Assembly: GCA_027064165.1 (NCBI GenBank)
Contig: JAMOQE010000065.1
Location: forward strand, 1 to 64,000
DNA: 64,000 nt
Source of the DNA: Thermodesulfatator sp.
GTDB lineage: Bacteria > Desulfobacterota > Thermodesulfobacteria > Thermodesulfobacteriales > Thermodesulfobacteriaceae
Direction: 5' to 3'
Made by a program: the position numbers and the translations under genes
Shown: positions 48,449 to 58,558 of the stretch, one piece after another
How the letters are laid out: each line of letters starts with the position of its first letter
How positions within the stretch are numbered: the first letter of the stretch is position 1
The notes under the pieces: generated by a model
Databases searched by the model: none
Seen by the model: only the letters and a program-made list of their open reading frames with translations
Told to the model about the DNA's origin: nothing

Positions 48449-50008
48449 ATGAAAATAGGACTGTTTTTCCAATCTTTTATCCCTCAAGGAAATGGAACCG
48501 ATGGGAATGTTAATTCTGGTCCTTCTATTACAGAAGGTTTGAGTTGGTTTGAATATTTACTTTTTGCACTTTTCAATCACCTGCAGTTTGGAGAGAGTAA
48601 AAATTTACAAGACTTGCAAGGTGATACGCAGAATCAATTTCAAAATGTAATAAAAATTTCTTCTCAATCTCAGGAAGGGATAGCTGGTCTGGGAGACAAA
48701 AATTTGAATTTACAAAATACAGAACTTCAGGAGATGAATTTACAGAACGATGCTCTTCAGGAAGAAGATTCTCAGGATAAAGGGAAACAGGGGGAGAATC
48801 AACAGACAGGGCTGTTGTTACTTTTGCCTTTTATTTTTAGGCTGGCTCAAAATAGAGATATAGTTCAGGATAAACAGACAGTTTCAGAAAAGGAAAACAT
48901 TTCTTCTGAACTTGCTTTTTTTAATAGAGAAATTTTGAAGGAACTTGTTTTTAAAGGAATGCCTGATGATACACATTTAATAGCACTTGCAGAAAAGCTG
49001 AAGAATTTTACAGAAGATAAGGTTCAGTTAGCAGATAATAAAGCAGTAGAGAGTATTTTTGTGCAGAAGGATAGTATTCAAGATAACACCATAGACACTC
49101 AGGGGAAAACACAGGTTAAAGATATAAGACAGGAAGTAAAACAGCTTTTAGCAAAGATTTTTGATGAAAATAAATCTGACAAGGGAAACGAATTTGATTT
49201 TTCCAGAAATGTATATTCTCAGAAAAATGAAAAACAAGCATCTTTGAGTAATTTTTTTAAGTTGGCTTTTCATGAAGTAGAAAAATTCAACTCAAAAAAT
49301 AATTTTACTTTTCATACAAATTCGTCAAAAGAAATGAAGGCGGCTTTTAAAGAAGAAATTTCTCAAAATTTTCAAGAAGCCCGGGTTGAGAATTCAGTTA
49401 AAAAGGGTGTAGAACAAAGCATTGCCAGAGGTAAAAACGAGGGATTTAAAAGCAATTCTATTGAAGAAAGAGTTCTGCAGGCCTATTTTAGTGTTCAGAG
49501 AGACTTTCAGCCTGTGTCTTTGGAGCGACAATTTGCAATGATATCCAAACAAAATTCCCGGGTTTTTCATAAGGTTCATCTCAATGAGCTTGCTTCTTTT
49601 ATAAAAGATTTTTCTGTTGAGCTTTTGCCTGAGGGAGAAAAAATGGCGCGTTTAAGCCTTGAGCCTCCTGAACTTGGAAGGCTTGATCTTGAAGTCAAAG
49701 TAAAGGATAAAAAGGTAGAGATTGTGGCAAAAGTGGAAAAACCCGAGGCTCTTCACGAAATAAGGCAGCATCTTCATCATATAAAAACGCATTTTGAAGA
49801 GGCAGGTTTGCAATTAAAAGAATTTCAACTCTCTCTTGCCGAGAACCTTGCCGGGGGTGGAGAGTTTCTGGCAGATAAAAAGGGAGAGGGTAGATCATCA
49901 GAGAGAGAAAAGAAACAGGCTGCTATGGAGGTTGCCGGGGTAGAAAATGAAGCTGGAGAGACCATGCCACTTATAAACCAGAAAGGTAGTTATTACTACA
50001 TTGCTTAA
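48449..50008 (+). CDS. fliK: Flagellar hook-length control protein FliK
   Basis: Long Gln/Glu-rich N-terminus; C-terminal LPEGEKMARLSLEPPELGRLDLEVKVKDKKVEIVAKVE; followed by flgD. Confidence 0.87.
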   Translation: MKIGLFFQSFIPQGNGTDGNVNSGPSITEGLSWFEYLLFALFNHLQFGESKNLQDLQGDTQNQFQNVIKISSQSQEGIAGLGDKNLNLQNTELQEMNLQNDALQEEDSQDKGKQGENQQTGLLLLLPFIFRLAQNRDIVQDKQTVSEKENISSELAFFNREILKELVFKGMPDDTHLIALAEKLKNFTEDKVQLADNKAVESIFVQKDSIQDNTIDTQGKTQVKDIRQEVKQLLAKIFDENKSDKGNEFDFSRNVYSQKNEKQASLSNFFKLAFHEVEKFNSKNNFTFHTNSSKEMKAAFKEEISQNFQEARVENSVKKGVEQSIARGKNEGFKSNSIEERVLQAYFSVQRDFQPVSLERQFAMISKQNSRVFHKVHLNELASFIKDFSVELLPEGEKMARLSLEPPELGRLDLEVKVKDKKVEIVAKVEKPEALHEIRQHLHHIKTHFEEAGLQLKEFQLSLAENLAGGGEFLADKKGEGRSSEREKKQAAMEVAGVENEAGETMPLINQKGSYYYIA

Positions 50009-50019
50009 GGAGGAAAGAA

Positions 50020-50679
50020 ATGATTTCAGGCATTGATGAAAAGACAGGGCAGCCAGCGGATCTTAAAAGGATTCCTAAAAAGGTGCTTGATAAGGAGGAT
50101 TTTATGAAGCTTTTTATTACCCAGCTTCAATATCAGGATCCCATGAAGCCCATAGATAATAATGAAATGGCCATGCAGCTTGCACTTTTTAATCAGGTGG
50201 ATCAGCTTTTTAACATCAATGATACTTTGAAACACTTTATGGATTATGTAAAAAAGTCTGATCTGGGTGTAGCCACAAGTCTTATAGGCAAGGTGGTTAA
50301 AGTCCAGGATAATATGGGCAGGGTGGAAGATGGCAAGTTCCTGGGAGGGGAGTTTATCTTGGATGAGCCTGAAAATCTTGTAGAAGTCACCATAAGAGAT
50401 AGTAAAGGAAAATTAATAAAGAAGCTTGATCTTACGAGTCTTTCCAAAGGTACTCATAAAATAGAGTGGGATGGCACAGATGAGGCAGGAAAACCCGTGC
50501 CAGATGGAAATTATACTATATCTGTAGTGATTCCTGGTGGAGAAAATACCAAAACTATAACTCCTATTATGTACGCAAGAGTAACAGGGGCGGTACTTGA
50601 TGATAGTGGTGTAAAAGTGAAAATAGATGAGGCAAAAGATATAACCCTTGATCAGATAAAAGAAATACTGGGAGGTTAG
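50020..50679 (+). CDS. flgD: Flagellar hook capping protein FlgD
   Basis: LDKEDFMKLFITQLQYQDPMKPIDNNEMAMQLALFNQVDQL; HKIEWDGTDEAGKPVPDGNYTI. Confidence 0.95.
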   Translation: MISGIDEKTGQPADLKRIPKKVLDKEDFMKLFITQLQYQDPMKPIDNNEMAMQLALFNQVDQLFNINDTLKHFMDYVKKSDLGVATSLIGKVVKVQDNMGRVEDGKFLGGEFILDEPENLVEVTIRDSKGKLIKKLDLTSLSKGTHKIEWDGTDEAGKPVPDGNYTISVVIPGGENTKTITPIMYARVTGAVLDDSGVKVKIDEAKDITLDQIKEILGG

Positions 50680-50682
50680 GCG

Positions 50683-52071
50683 ATGAGCCTTTTCGGAAAT
50701 ATGTATGTAGGATATACAGGCCTTTATACAGATTCCATTGGACTTAAGGTAAGCGCAGATAATATATCCAATTTAAACACAATAGGATTTAAAAAGCATA
50801 GAACAGAGTTTGAAGATAGGGTGGCAAGAGAAATGGCAGTATTTTCTAATGAAAAACCCTATGGGGGGTTTGTAAAACACATAAGAACGATTTTTGCCCA
50901 GGGTGGGATTACCACTACAGATATTCCTACTGATCTTGCAATCTCAGGGAAAGGCTTTTTTGTGGTTGCGGATAAAGACGGAAATATTTATTACACCAGG
51001 GATGGCCAGTTTTTTGTAAATGAGGCAGATGAACAGCACTTTGCCCTTCAAAATAGCCTTGGAATGTATTTGCTTGGAGCAGATCCTGATACCAAAGAAG
51101 CAGGTCTTTCAGATTTAAAGCCTTATTTAATTCCCAAGGTAATGGATCCCAAGGGCACTTCTAAAATAAAAACGGAGCTTATTTTTGATAGCAGAAAGGC
51201 TACCAATACTCAATCACTTTTGGATAAGTATAAATATGATCCGGATAATCCTCAAGAGCCAATTAAGGATGAAAATTACGATTGGGTCTGGGATTTACCA
51301 ATCTATGATACAAGTGGCAATAAAATAGATTTAAGACTTTATGCAGACAGGGGACAACAAAACAATGAATATGAAATTTTGCTTGCTCTGGCGGATCCTA
51401 CCCTTGATGGAAGAGGGGATGGGGATTATAAAGGAGCTTTTTTATATGGCACTTTAACCTTTGGTGCTTCTGGAGAGATAACCGGAGTAGATTTTCAGCA
51501 AATTTCTATAGATGGTACCCTGTCTCCTGTAAACTGGACAGATGGTTATCCTACATTTACGCTTAATGTAAATGGCGTTGAGCAAAATATTCAGCTTGAT
51601 TTAGGTTTTACTTATGATCCTGATACTGGAGAGTTAAAGAGGACGGACAATGCGTCAAAAATGCTTGCTAATCCCTTTGCCAAATTATCCTATAATCAGG
51701 ATGGCTATTCTATGGGAACTTTTGATCACATTGAAGTGATAACCGAAGAAGGTCTTATAAAGGCCTGGTATTCTAATAATAAAGATATAGAAGTTTCCAA
51801 GATATTTTTAGCAGATTTTGCAGGTTATGAGGAGTCTTTAGAAAAGATAGGGCACAATCTTTTTAAAGCTAAACCAGATGTTACTCCTTTTATTTTTGCT
51901 CCCAGTTCTTCTGAGAGAGGAAAGATTCTTTCAGGTGCACTTGAGACTTCTAATGTAGATTTAGCAGAAGAAATGGTGAGATTAATTGTATTGCAGAGGG
52001 CATTTCAAAGCAATTCAAGGGTTATTACCACTTCTGATGAGCTTTTGCAGGACTTTATAAGACAGGTTTAA
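50683..52071 (+). CDS. Flagellar hook/basal-body protein (FlgE/FlgF-like), shorter paralogue
   Basis: N-terminal SADNISNLNTIGFKKHRTEFED; GGITTTDIPTDLAISGKGFFVV; C-terminal ALETSNVDLAEEMVRLIVLQRAFQSNSRVITTSDELL. Confidence 0.88.
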   Translation: MSLFGNMYVGYTGLYTDSIGLKVSADNISNLNTIGFKKHRTEFEDRVAREMAVFSNEKPYGGFVKHIRTIFAQGGITTTDIPTDLAISGKGFFVVADKDGNIYYTRDGQFFVNEADEQHFALQNSLGMYLLGADPDTKEAGLSDLKPYLIPKVMDPKGTSKIKTELIFDSRKATNTQSLLDKYKYDPDNPQEPIKDENYDWVWDLPIYDTSGNKIDLRLYADRGQQNNEYEILLALADPTLDGRGDGDYKGAFLYGTLTFGASGEITGVDFQQISIDGTLSPVNWTDGYPTFTLNVNGVEQNIQLDLGFTYDPDTGELKRTDNASKMLANPFAKLSYNQDGYSMGTFDHIEVITEEGLIKAWYSNNKDIEVSKIFLADFAGYEESLEKIGHNLFKAKPDVTPFIFAPSSSERGKILSGALETSNVDLAEEMVRLIVLQRAFQSNSRVITTSDELLQDFIRQV

Positions 52072-52117
52072 GAATATGAGCCAATAATCCGAATAAAATA
52101 TTAGGGGAGGTGAAAAT

Positions 52118-54490
52118 ATGGGACTCACAGATGCCCTTTTTACAGGTACAAGTGGACTTAGGGCACTTGGGCATGGTATGAGTGTAATAGGCGATAATGT
52201 TTCCAACCTTAACACCACAGCCTTTAAAGGAGCAAGAATTACTTTCAGTGATGTTATGGCTCAGAGCATTAATACAGCAGCAGGAAGTGGACAACTTGGT
52301 AGAGGGGCAAGTATTCAGGCCCTTTATCAACAATTTACTCAGGGTGCTTTTGAATCTACAGCTAATCCCACAGACATGGCAATTGCAGGAAATGGGTTTT
52401 TTATGGTGAGAGATCCTAAAACAACTGGATCCGTTTTTTATACAAGAGATGGTCAGTTTACTATTGATAAAGAAGGTTATCTTGTAAATCCACAGGGTTT
52501 GAGAGTTCAGGGATGGAAAATAGACGAAACTACCAATGACATTACAGGAGCCTTGACAGACATTAGAATTGACAGAAGTTCTCCCCCTGTTAAGACTTCT
52601 AAAATAGACATGATTACAAACCTTGATGCGAGAGAAGAGACAAGAACAAAAGTTGTTAATATAAGGGGAACTTTAGCTAATCCTGCGAGTGGCAGTACCA
52701 CTACTTCAGGGATATACAATTTTGTAATAAGAGATATTGATGATAACGATATAAAATTACAGGTAAAACTTACATATGATACAGATAAAAAAACATGGAC
52801 TTATGTTATTACAGACATTACAAATAAAACTACTCCCAAGGTTCTTGCTCAAAATTTAGTAGGAACTACTTCCACTCAAGTAACTGTACTTATACCTAAT
52901 ACTGATAATCCATCTACTAAAGAACAGGTTGTTATAGATTGGAGTGCTGTAACTTTGGGAACTAATACTGACTTAAGTATTGGAAAAAAGAGGGTTGCAA
53001 GGATAGAAACAGTAGATCCAAGTACTAGTGCCTGGAGTAATACTGCCACTTATAATGGAGTAACATACTATTATAGAGATATTGATATTCTGAATGCAGA
53101 TGGAACACAGGTTACTTTAAGATTGTTCTTGCACGATAATGGCAATGGCACATGGAATTATTATGTATTTCAAGACCCCACAGGTAATCCTACTAACTCA
53201 GGTGCAAATCCTTCAGAAGATGCTAATAATGGTACTATCCTTAGTTGGGGAACAAACTACGATATTGATAAAGAAGGTGCTGTTAAGTTTTTTTTACATG
53301 GTACTACCCAGGACATTACCTGGGATTGGGATTCAAAGAGAATAATTACTAACAATGATGGTACAGATCCCACTACGAATGACGATTACAGCTATGATTA
53401 TTACAATACTGGTAATGACAATAATGTAGCACTTTACGAAGTTTCAGATTTACCAACTCTTTTGGATTACTGGGATGCAAGAAACGACACTCCTATCCAA
53501 TCCACTTCTTATAATTATAGATCAACTCTTTTTGTTTATGATTCCTTGGGAACTCCCCACGAAGTTACAATTTATTACAATCCTACTACCAGAGATAATG
53601 TATGGGAATTTTTAGTGACATGTAATCCTGATGAAGATCAGAGAGACTTTTTAAGAGACGATACTCCTATGCAATGGTATAATTCTGCTACAGAGACTAC
53701 TATACAAATACCTTCTGGAAATACTTATACCCAATCCAAAAAGGGCGTTTTAATGTATGGAAGGCTTGAATTTGATAATCAGGGTAATGTAAAAAGCTTT
53801 TTTGATACCTATCGTTTGGATCCAAATACAGGGGCTTTGGTAAAAATAATAGATGAAAGTGGTACACCTGTTGCCTCCCCAGATGATAAATATTCCTCCT
53901 TAGGTGAACATGGCTATCCTTTACTGTTAACAGACTTTTTAGGTATTGATTTTCCTTATGACGATAGAGCGGCAAATTCTGAAGATCAGGGTACAGCAAG
54001 AAATGACATTCAGCAAATAGAGCTTAATCTTGGATACTTTTATAAAGATACCTGGCGTTCTGAGTCTGTGAGAACAACCCAATATGCCACTTCTAATGCT
54101 ACTATTTTTTATGATCAGGATGGTTTTGGTCCGGGGTCTCTGGAAAGTATTACTGTGGATAATGAAGGGAGAATTACAGGGATTTATTCCAATGGAAGAG
54201 TAATTCCCCTCTGGATGGTAGGATTAGCTAATTTCAATGCTCCAGAAAAGTTGCAGAGAGTAGGTGGAAACCTTTTTAAAGAAACCACTCATTCAGGGCC
54301 ACCTATTACAGGAAAGCCCGGTACCAATGGGCTTGGAACAATAGCTCCTAATTCTCTTGAACAGTCCAATGTGGATCTTGGTGAACAATTCGTAAAAATG
54401 ATTATCTTCCAGAGAGGCTTTCAGGCAGACTCAAGAATTATAACTGTATCCGATTCTATGCTTGAAGAACTTATAAATCTTAAGAGATAA
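52118..54490 (+). CDS. flgE: Flagellar hook protein FlgE, enlarged (790 aa)
   Basis: MSVIGDNVSNLNTTAFKGARITFSDVMAQS; NPTDMAIAGNGFFMV; C-terminal SNVDLGEQFVKMIIFQRGFQADSRIITVSDSMLEELINLKR. Confidence 0.92.
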   Translation: MGLTDALFTGTSGLRALGHGMSVIGDNVSNLNTTAFKGARITFSDVMAQSINTAAGSGQLGRGASIQALYQQFTQGAFESTANPTDMAIAGNGFFMVRDPKTTGSVFYTRDGQFTIDKEGYLVNPQGLRVQGWKIDETTNDITGALTDIRIDRSSPPVKTSKIDMITNLDAREETRTKVVNIRGTLANPASGSTTTSGIYNFVIRDIDDNDIKLQVKLTYDTDKKTWTYVITDITNKTTPKVLAQNLVGTTSTQVTVLIPNTDNPSTKEQVVIDWSAVTLGTNTDLSIGKKRVARIETVDPSTSAWSNTATYNGVTYYYRDIDILNADGTQVTLRLFLHDNGNGTWNYYVFQDPTGNPTNSGANPSEDANNGTILSWGTNYDIDKEGAVKFFLHGTTQDITWDWDSKRIITNNDGTDPTTNDDYSYDYYNTGNDNNVALYEVSDLPTLLDYWDARNDTPIQSTSYNYRSTLFVYDSLGTPHEVTIYYNPTTRDNVWEFLVTCNPDEDQRDFLRDDTPMQWYNSATETTIQIPSGNTYTQSKKGVLMYGRLEFDNQGNVKSFFDTYRLDPNTGALVKIIDESGTPVASPDDKYSSLGEHGYPLLLTDFLGIDFPYDDRAANSEDQGTARNDIQQIELNLGYFYKDTWRSESVRTTQYATSNATIFYDQDGFGPGSLESITVDNEGRITGIYSNGRVIPLWMVGLANFNAPEKLQRVGGNLFKETTHSGPPITGKPGTNGLGTIAPNSLEQSNVDLGEQFVKMIIFQRGFQADSRIITVSDSMLEELINLKR

Positions 54491-54499
54491 CAAAACTTT

Positions 54500-54529
54500 G
54501 TAGCAGGCAGGACAACCCCTGCCTGCTAC
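54500..54529. terminator. Bidirectional hairpin between convergent flgE and fabH
   Basis: 12-bp perfect stem GTAGCAGGCAGG (54500-54511) / CCTGCCTGCTAC (54518-54529), 6-nt loop, directly after the fabH stop. Confidence 0.7.
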
Positions 54530-55525
54530 TTACCATCTTAGTAACATTCCTCCAAAAGTAAAACCTCCTCCAAAAGCAACAAGTAATACTAAATCTCCTC
54601 TTTTTAACCTTCCTTCCTTTTCTGCCTCATAAAGAGCTAAAGGAATACTTGCCGCGGAGGTGTTCCCATACTTTTGAATGTTTACATATACCTTTTCTTT
54701 GGGAAGCTTTAGCCTTTCCCTCAAATATTCTATAATCCTTAGATTTGCCTGATGGGGCACAAGGAGATCCACATCTTCCGTAGTAAAACCATTTCTTTCA
54801 AGCAGTTCAAAGGCTATTTTTTCCATCATTCTGGTAGCAACTTTAAAAACTTCTCTGCCTTTCATTTTTATGTAATATTCTTCCTTGGGAAGCCTTTCAT
54901 CAAAAGGTGGATAACAGGTGCCCCCACCCTTTAGTGTTAAAAGTTGCCAGTAAGCTCCATCTGCTCCAATGGTAAAGTCTATAATCCTGCTTGTTTCAGG
55001 ATCGGGACTTTTCCCTACTACCGCTGCCCCTGCTCCATCTCCAAGAAGTACACAAATTGTTCTATCCTGCCAGTTTGTTTTTCTGGAAAGTGCCTCTGCC
55101 CCTATTACCAGCACCTTGCTTTCTGGATTGCTTTCCACAAAACTTTTAGCCGTACTTAATCCATAAATAAACCCCGAACAGGTGGCAGAAAGGTCAAAAG
55201 CCCCGGCATTTTTAGCTCCGAGCCCATCCTGCACAAGCACTGCCATAGAAGGAATAATGTATTCAGGTGTAACTGTGGCACAAATAATGAGATTCAATTC
55301 CTCTGGAGAAATATTTGCCTTTTCTAAAGCCTCCTTAGCTGCTTTTATGGCGTGTTCTGTAATGTTCTCCCCATCCCTTAGAATTCGTCTTTCTTTAATT
55401 CCTGTTCTTTCTGTAATCCATTTATCAGAAGTTTCTACCATCTTTTCTAAATCAAAGTTTGTAAGCACTTTTTCGGGCACGGACATCCCCATGCCCAGAA
55501 TGGCAGCTCTTACTGAATTTTTCAC
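54530..55525 (-). CDS. fabH: 3-oxoacyl-ACP synthase III FabH
   Basis: FDLSATCSGFIYGLSTA (active Cys), VPHQANLRIIEYL (His), YGNTSAASIPLAL (Asn). Confidence 0.97.
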   Translation of the reverse strand: MKNSVRAAILGMGMSVPEKVLTNFDLEKMVETSDKWITERTGIKERRILRDGENITEHAIKAAKEALEKANISPEELNLIICATVTPEYIIPSMAVLVQDGLGAKNAGAFDLSATCSGFIYGLSTAKSFVESNPESKVLVIGAEALSRKTNWQDRTICVLLGDGAGAAVVGKSPDPETSRIIDFTIGADGAYWQLLTLKGGGTCYPPFDERLPKEEYYIKMKGREVFKVATRMMEKIAFELLERNGFTTEDVDLLVPHQANLRIIEYLRERLKLPKEKVYVNIQKYGNTSAASIPLALYEAEKEGRLKRGDLVLLVAFGGGFTFGGMLLRW

Positions 55526-56508
55526 TGACTCTCCTCCTTAATAGCACTTTCCAAACGATCCACCAGGTTTACTTTAATAAAATTTATGGCCTGTTTTATG
55601 GCATTTTTAATGGCAAGGGCATCTGATCTTCCATGGGCAATTATAACAGCTCCTTTAACTCCAAGAAGTGGAGCCCCCCCATATTCTCTCCAGTCAGACT
55701 TCTTTTTAAAACTCTTTAAAGCACCCTTAGCAAGGGCCATCCCAAGAAGTGAAATAGGAGATTTTTTAACTTCAGCCTTTAACACTTCAATAATAGCTTC
55801 TGCCAGACCTTCTGAAAGTTTAAGACAGATGTTACCTGTAAAACCATCACAAACCACTACATCTGCTTTACCAAAATAAAGCTCCCTTCCCTCAATGTTG
55901 CCTGTATAATTTAAATTAGAATTTAAAAATAACTCGTGAGCCTTTTTTACCAGGGCATTTCCCTTCCCCACCTCTTCTCCTATTGAGAGTAAAGCTATTC
56001 TGGGCCTCTCTCTACCCCATATTCTATTTAAAAAGGTGGCTCCCATAACTCCAAATTGAAATAAGTCTATGGGTTTGCATTCTGTATTGGCACCCACATC
56101 AAGCAGCACAAAAGGCTCTTTAAGAGTGGGAAGAAGGGTGGCAATAGCAGGACGCCTGACTCCTTTTATTCTTCCCAGAATAAAAATACTTCCAGCAACC
56201 ACTGCTCCAGAATTTCCAGCAGAGACAAAGGCCTGTGCCTTCCCTTCTTTTACAAGTTCAAGCCCTTTAAAAATACTTGCCTTCCTTTTTTTTTTGAAGG
56301 CTTCTGCTGGACTTTCCCCCATTTCAACAACTTCTTCTGAAATACAAAGAGAAACCCTTTCTCTATTTTCCCAGGGTTTTAAAACTTCCTCAGGACCTGT
56401 AAGGATTAAGTAAAGCTCTGGAAAAGCTTTTAAGGCAAGCTCTGCACCTTTCAGAACTTCCCGGGGGGCAAAATCTCCCCCCATTACATCCAGTGCTACC
56501 CTGTACAT
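55522..56508 (-). CDS. plsX: Phosphate acyltransferase PlsX
   Basis: VALDVMGGDFAPREVLKGA, FVSAGNSGAVVA, DVGANTECKP, CDGFTGNICLKLSEG. Confidence 0.97.
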   Translation of the reverse strand: MYRVALDVMGGDFAPREVLKGAELALKAFPELYLILTGPEEVLKPWENRERVSLCISEEVVEMGESPAEAFKKKRKASIFKGLELVKEGKAQAFVSAGNSGAVVAGSIFILGRIKGVRRPAIATLLPTLKEPFVLLDVGANTECKPIDLFQFGVMGATFLNRIWGRERPRIALLSIGEEVGKGNALVKKAHELFLNSNLNYTGNIEGRELYFGKADVVVCDGFTGNICLKLSEGLAEAIIEVLKAEVKKSPISLLGMALAKGALKSFKKKSDWREYGGAPLLGVKGAVIIAHGRSDALAIKNAIKQAINFIKVNLVDRLESAIKEESQ

Positions 56509-56523
56509 AAGCTATAGAAAAAT

Positions 56524-56706
56524 TTAAATTTCTTCTTCCTCCAGAAAGGCTTTGTTTTTATAATAACCACAGGACGGACAGACTCTGTGAGGCACCTTAG
56601 GAGCTTTACATCTTGGGCACACTGCAGAAGGTGGAAGGGAAAGCCCTTGATGAGCTCTTCTTTTCCCTCTTCTTGCACGGGAAGTCTTCCTCTTGGGAAC
56701 TGCCAT
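56524..56706 (-). CDS. rpmF: 50S ribosomal protein L32
   Basis: MAVPKRKTSRARRGKRRAH, CPRCKAPKVPHRVCPSCGYY. Confidence 0.97.
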   Translation of the reverse strand: MAVPKRKTSRARRGKRRAHQGLSLPPSAVCPRCKAPKVPHRVCPSCGYYKNKAFLEEEEI

Positions 56707-56708
56707 TT

Positions 56709-57269
56709 TTAACCCTCCTTTTCAGAAGTTTGTTTCTTTTCAAGAAGCTCTTTCAATATGGCAAAAGGACTATTTTTTCTCTCCCTTCTACAATTACAAC
56801 TCCCTTTATTTAAGTCTTTGCCACATATAGGGCAGATACCTTTACAATCTTCCCTGCAAAGCTTTTTATAGGGTATGCTTAACAATACTTCTTCTCGTAA
56901 GATTTGATAAAAAGAAATCCACTCTCCTTCGTAAAAACTTACTTCCATGTCTTCTTCACCAAGTTCTTTTTCTCCCTCAATATTTAAAGAGGCTGCAGGT
57001 TTAAGTATTAAGTCAAACTTATGTTTTATAGGGTAATTAAATTCAGACAAACACCTATCACAAATAAGGACTATTTCTCCATTTATAGAGCCTCCTAATT
57101 TTACCTCAATTCCTCTTTTTTTCAATTTGAAATATCCGGAAAAGGGTAAGCTAATTTTTATTTCTTCTCCCAGGGTTTTAATATCTTTAAACTCAATTTT
57201 AAGCCCTTCCGGAGGGATATCTTCTAAACTTACACCCCAATTTTTAAGTTCTTCTCTTTTTTCAGACAT
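56709..57269 (-). CDS. DUF177/YceD family protein
   Basis: ICDRCLSEFNYPIKHKFDLILKP, CREDCKGICPICGKDLNKGSCNC; adjacent to rpmF as usual. Confidence 0.92.
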   Translation of the reverse strand: MSEKREELKNWGVSLEDIPPEGLKIEFKDIKTLGEEIKISLPFSGYFKLKKRGIEVKLGGSINGEIVLICDRCLSEFNYPIKHKFDLILKPAASLNIEGEKELGEEDMEVSFYEGEWISFYQILREEVLLSIPYKKLCREDCKGICPICGKDLNKGSCNCRRERKNSPFAILKELLEKKQTSEKEG

Positions 57270-57308
57270 GCCTTAAACATACCTCTTAAAAGAAGTTTTG
57301 TCAAACTA

Positions 57309-57337
57309 TTGCCAAAAATGAAAATTTCGGTTATTCT
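57309..57337 (+). promoter_or_regulatory. Candidate promoter for the IMPase-Nudix gene
   Basis: TTGCCA (57309-57314) -N17- TATTCT (57332-57337), 12 nt before ATG 57350. Confidence 0.45.
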
Positions 57338-57349
57338 AAACTTCCAATT

Positions 57350-58558
57350 ATGGATTTAAAGGCACTTTTTGAAAAGACAAGGGATTTAGTCTATCAAACA
57401 GGCCAATATCTTAAGGAAGCCTATTTTGCCTCTCCTGAAGTGTATCACAAAGGGAAAATAGACCTCGTTACTACGGCTGACTTTGAGTCTGAGAAACGCT
57501 TAAAAACAGGGCTTTCCGGCTTCTTTCCGGATATCCCCATTGTGGCTGAAGAGAGTTTTAAAGGAGAGGGGGTTCCTGAAGGCTTTTACTGGCTTATAGA
57601 TCCTCTTGACGGCACCATCAATTTTGCCCACAAACTTCCCTGGTTTGCTATTTCTGTAGCCCTTATGAAGGGCAAAGAGCCTCTCCTGGGAATAATTTAC
57701 AATCCCATTACTGAGGAATTTTTCTGGGCTATAAAAGGAGAAGGGGCCTATCTTAATGATAGAGCTATAAAGGTGTCTCAAACTGATAACCTTATTGATT
57801 CTCTTCTTTGCACAGGTTTTCCAGTAAAATATGTTATGGAAAAGGCGTATGCCTTTATGCCGCTCTTTCAAAAATTTATGGAAAGGTGTCAGGGAGTTAG
57901 ACGATTTGGCTCAGCTGCGCTTGATCTTGCGTATGTTGCCTGTGGAAGATACGAGGCTTTCTGGGAGCCTTATCTTCATCCATGGGACACAGCAGCAGGT
58001 ATGCTCCTTGTCCTTGAGGCAGGTGGTAAGGTTACTGATTATTTTGGTCACCCCTATGATCCTTTTAAAGACACTGTGGTCGCTTCCAACGGACTTGTTC
58101 ACGAAGAAATTATAAAACTTACTTCAAAATATCATCCTGTCTCGGTGAAGCCTGCACGCAACCCATTCCCCACCGTGGATATAATTATAGAGTACAAAGG
58201 AAAGATTGTGCTTATTTATAGAAAAAATTATCCTGAAGGCTGGGCTATTCCCGGAGGTTTTGTGGATTATGGAGAAACCCTTGAGCAGGCAGCTATAAGG
58301 GAGGCAAAAGAGGAAACTAATTTAGATGTAGAACTTCTTTATCTTCTTGGTTGTTATTCTGATCCTAAAAGGGATCCTCGTTTTCATACCGTCACTACGG
58401 TTTTTGTTGCCAGAGGAGAAGGGGAACCTAAGGCACAGGACGATGCCAAAGATTTAGGGCTTTTTTCCATTGAAGAAATTCCCTGGAAAGAGCTTGCTTT
58501 TGACCATGCAGAGATTTTGAAAGACTACTTAAAGAAAAAAGGAGAAAAAGGTGCTTAA
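57350..58558 (+). CDS. Inositol monophosphatase family-Nudix hydrolase fusion protein
   Basis: IMPase: [46 protein letters not shown]. Nudix box: [26 protein letters not shown]. Single frame. Confidence 0.93.
   Translation: MDLKALFEKTRDLVYQTGQYLKEAYFASPEVYHKGKIDLVTTADFESEKRLKTGLSGFFPDIPIVAEESFKGEGVPEGFYWLIDPLDGTINFAHKLPWFAISVALMKGKEPLLGIIYNPITEEFFWAIKGEGAYLNDRAIKVSQTDNLIDSLLCTGFPVKYVMEKAYAFMPLFQKFMERCQGVRRFGSAALDLAYVACGRYEAFWEPYLHPWDTAAGMLLVLEAGGKVTDYFGHPYDPFKDTVVASNGLVHEEIIKLTSKYHPVSVKPARNPFPTVDIIIEYKGKIVLIYRKNYPEGWAIPGGFVDYGETLEQAAIREAKEETNLDVELLYLLGCYSDPKRDPRFHTVTTVFVARGEGEPKAQDDAKDLGLFSIEEIPWKELAFDHAEILKDYLKKKGEKGA

Noticed and set aside
48599-48830. Gln-rich repeat-like stretch in fliK (LQNTELQEMNLQNDALQEEDSQ) as a distinct repeat element
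   Set aside because: Irregular at DNA level and typical of disordered FliK N-terminal regions.
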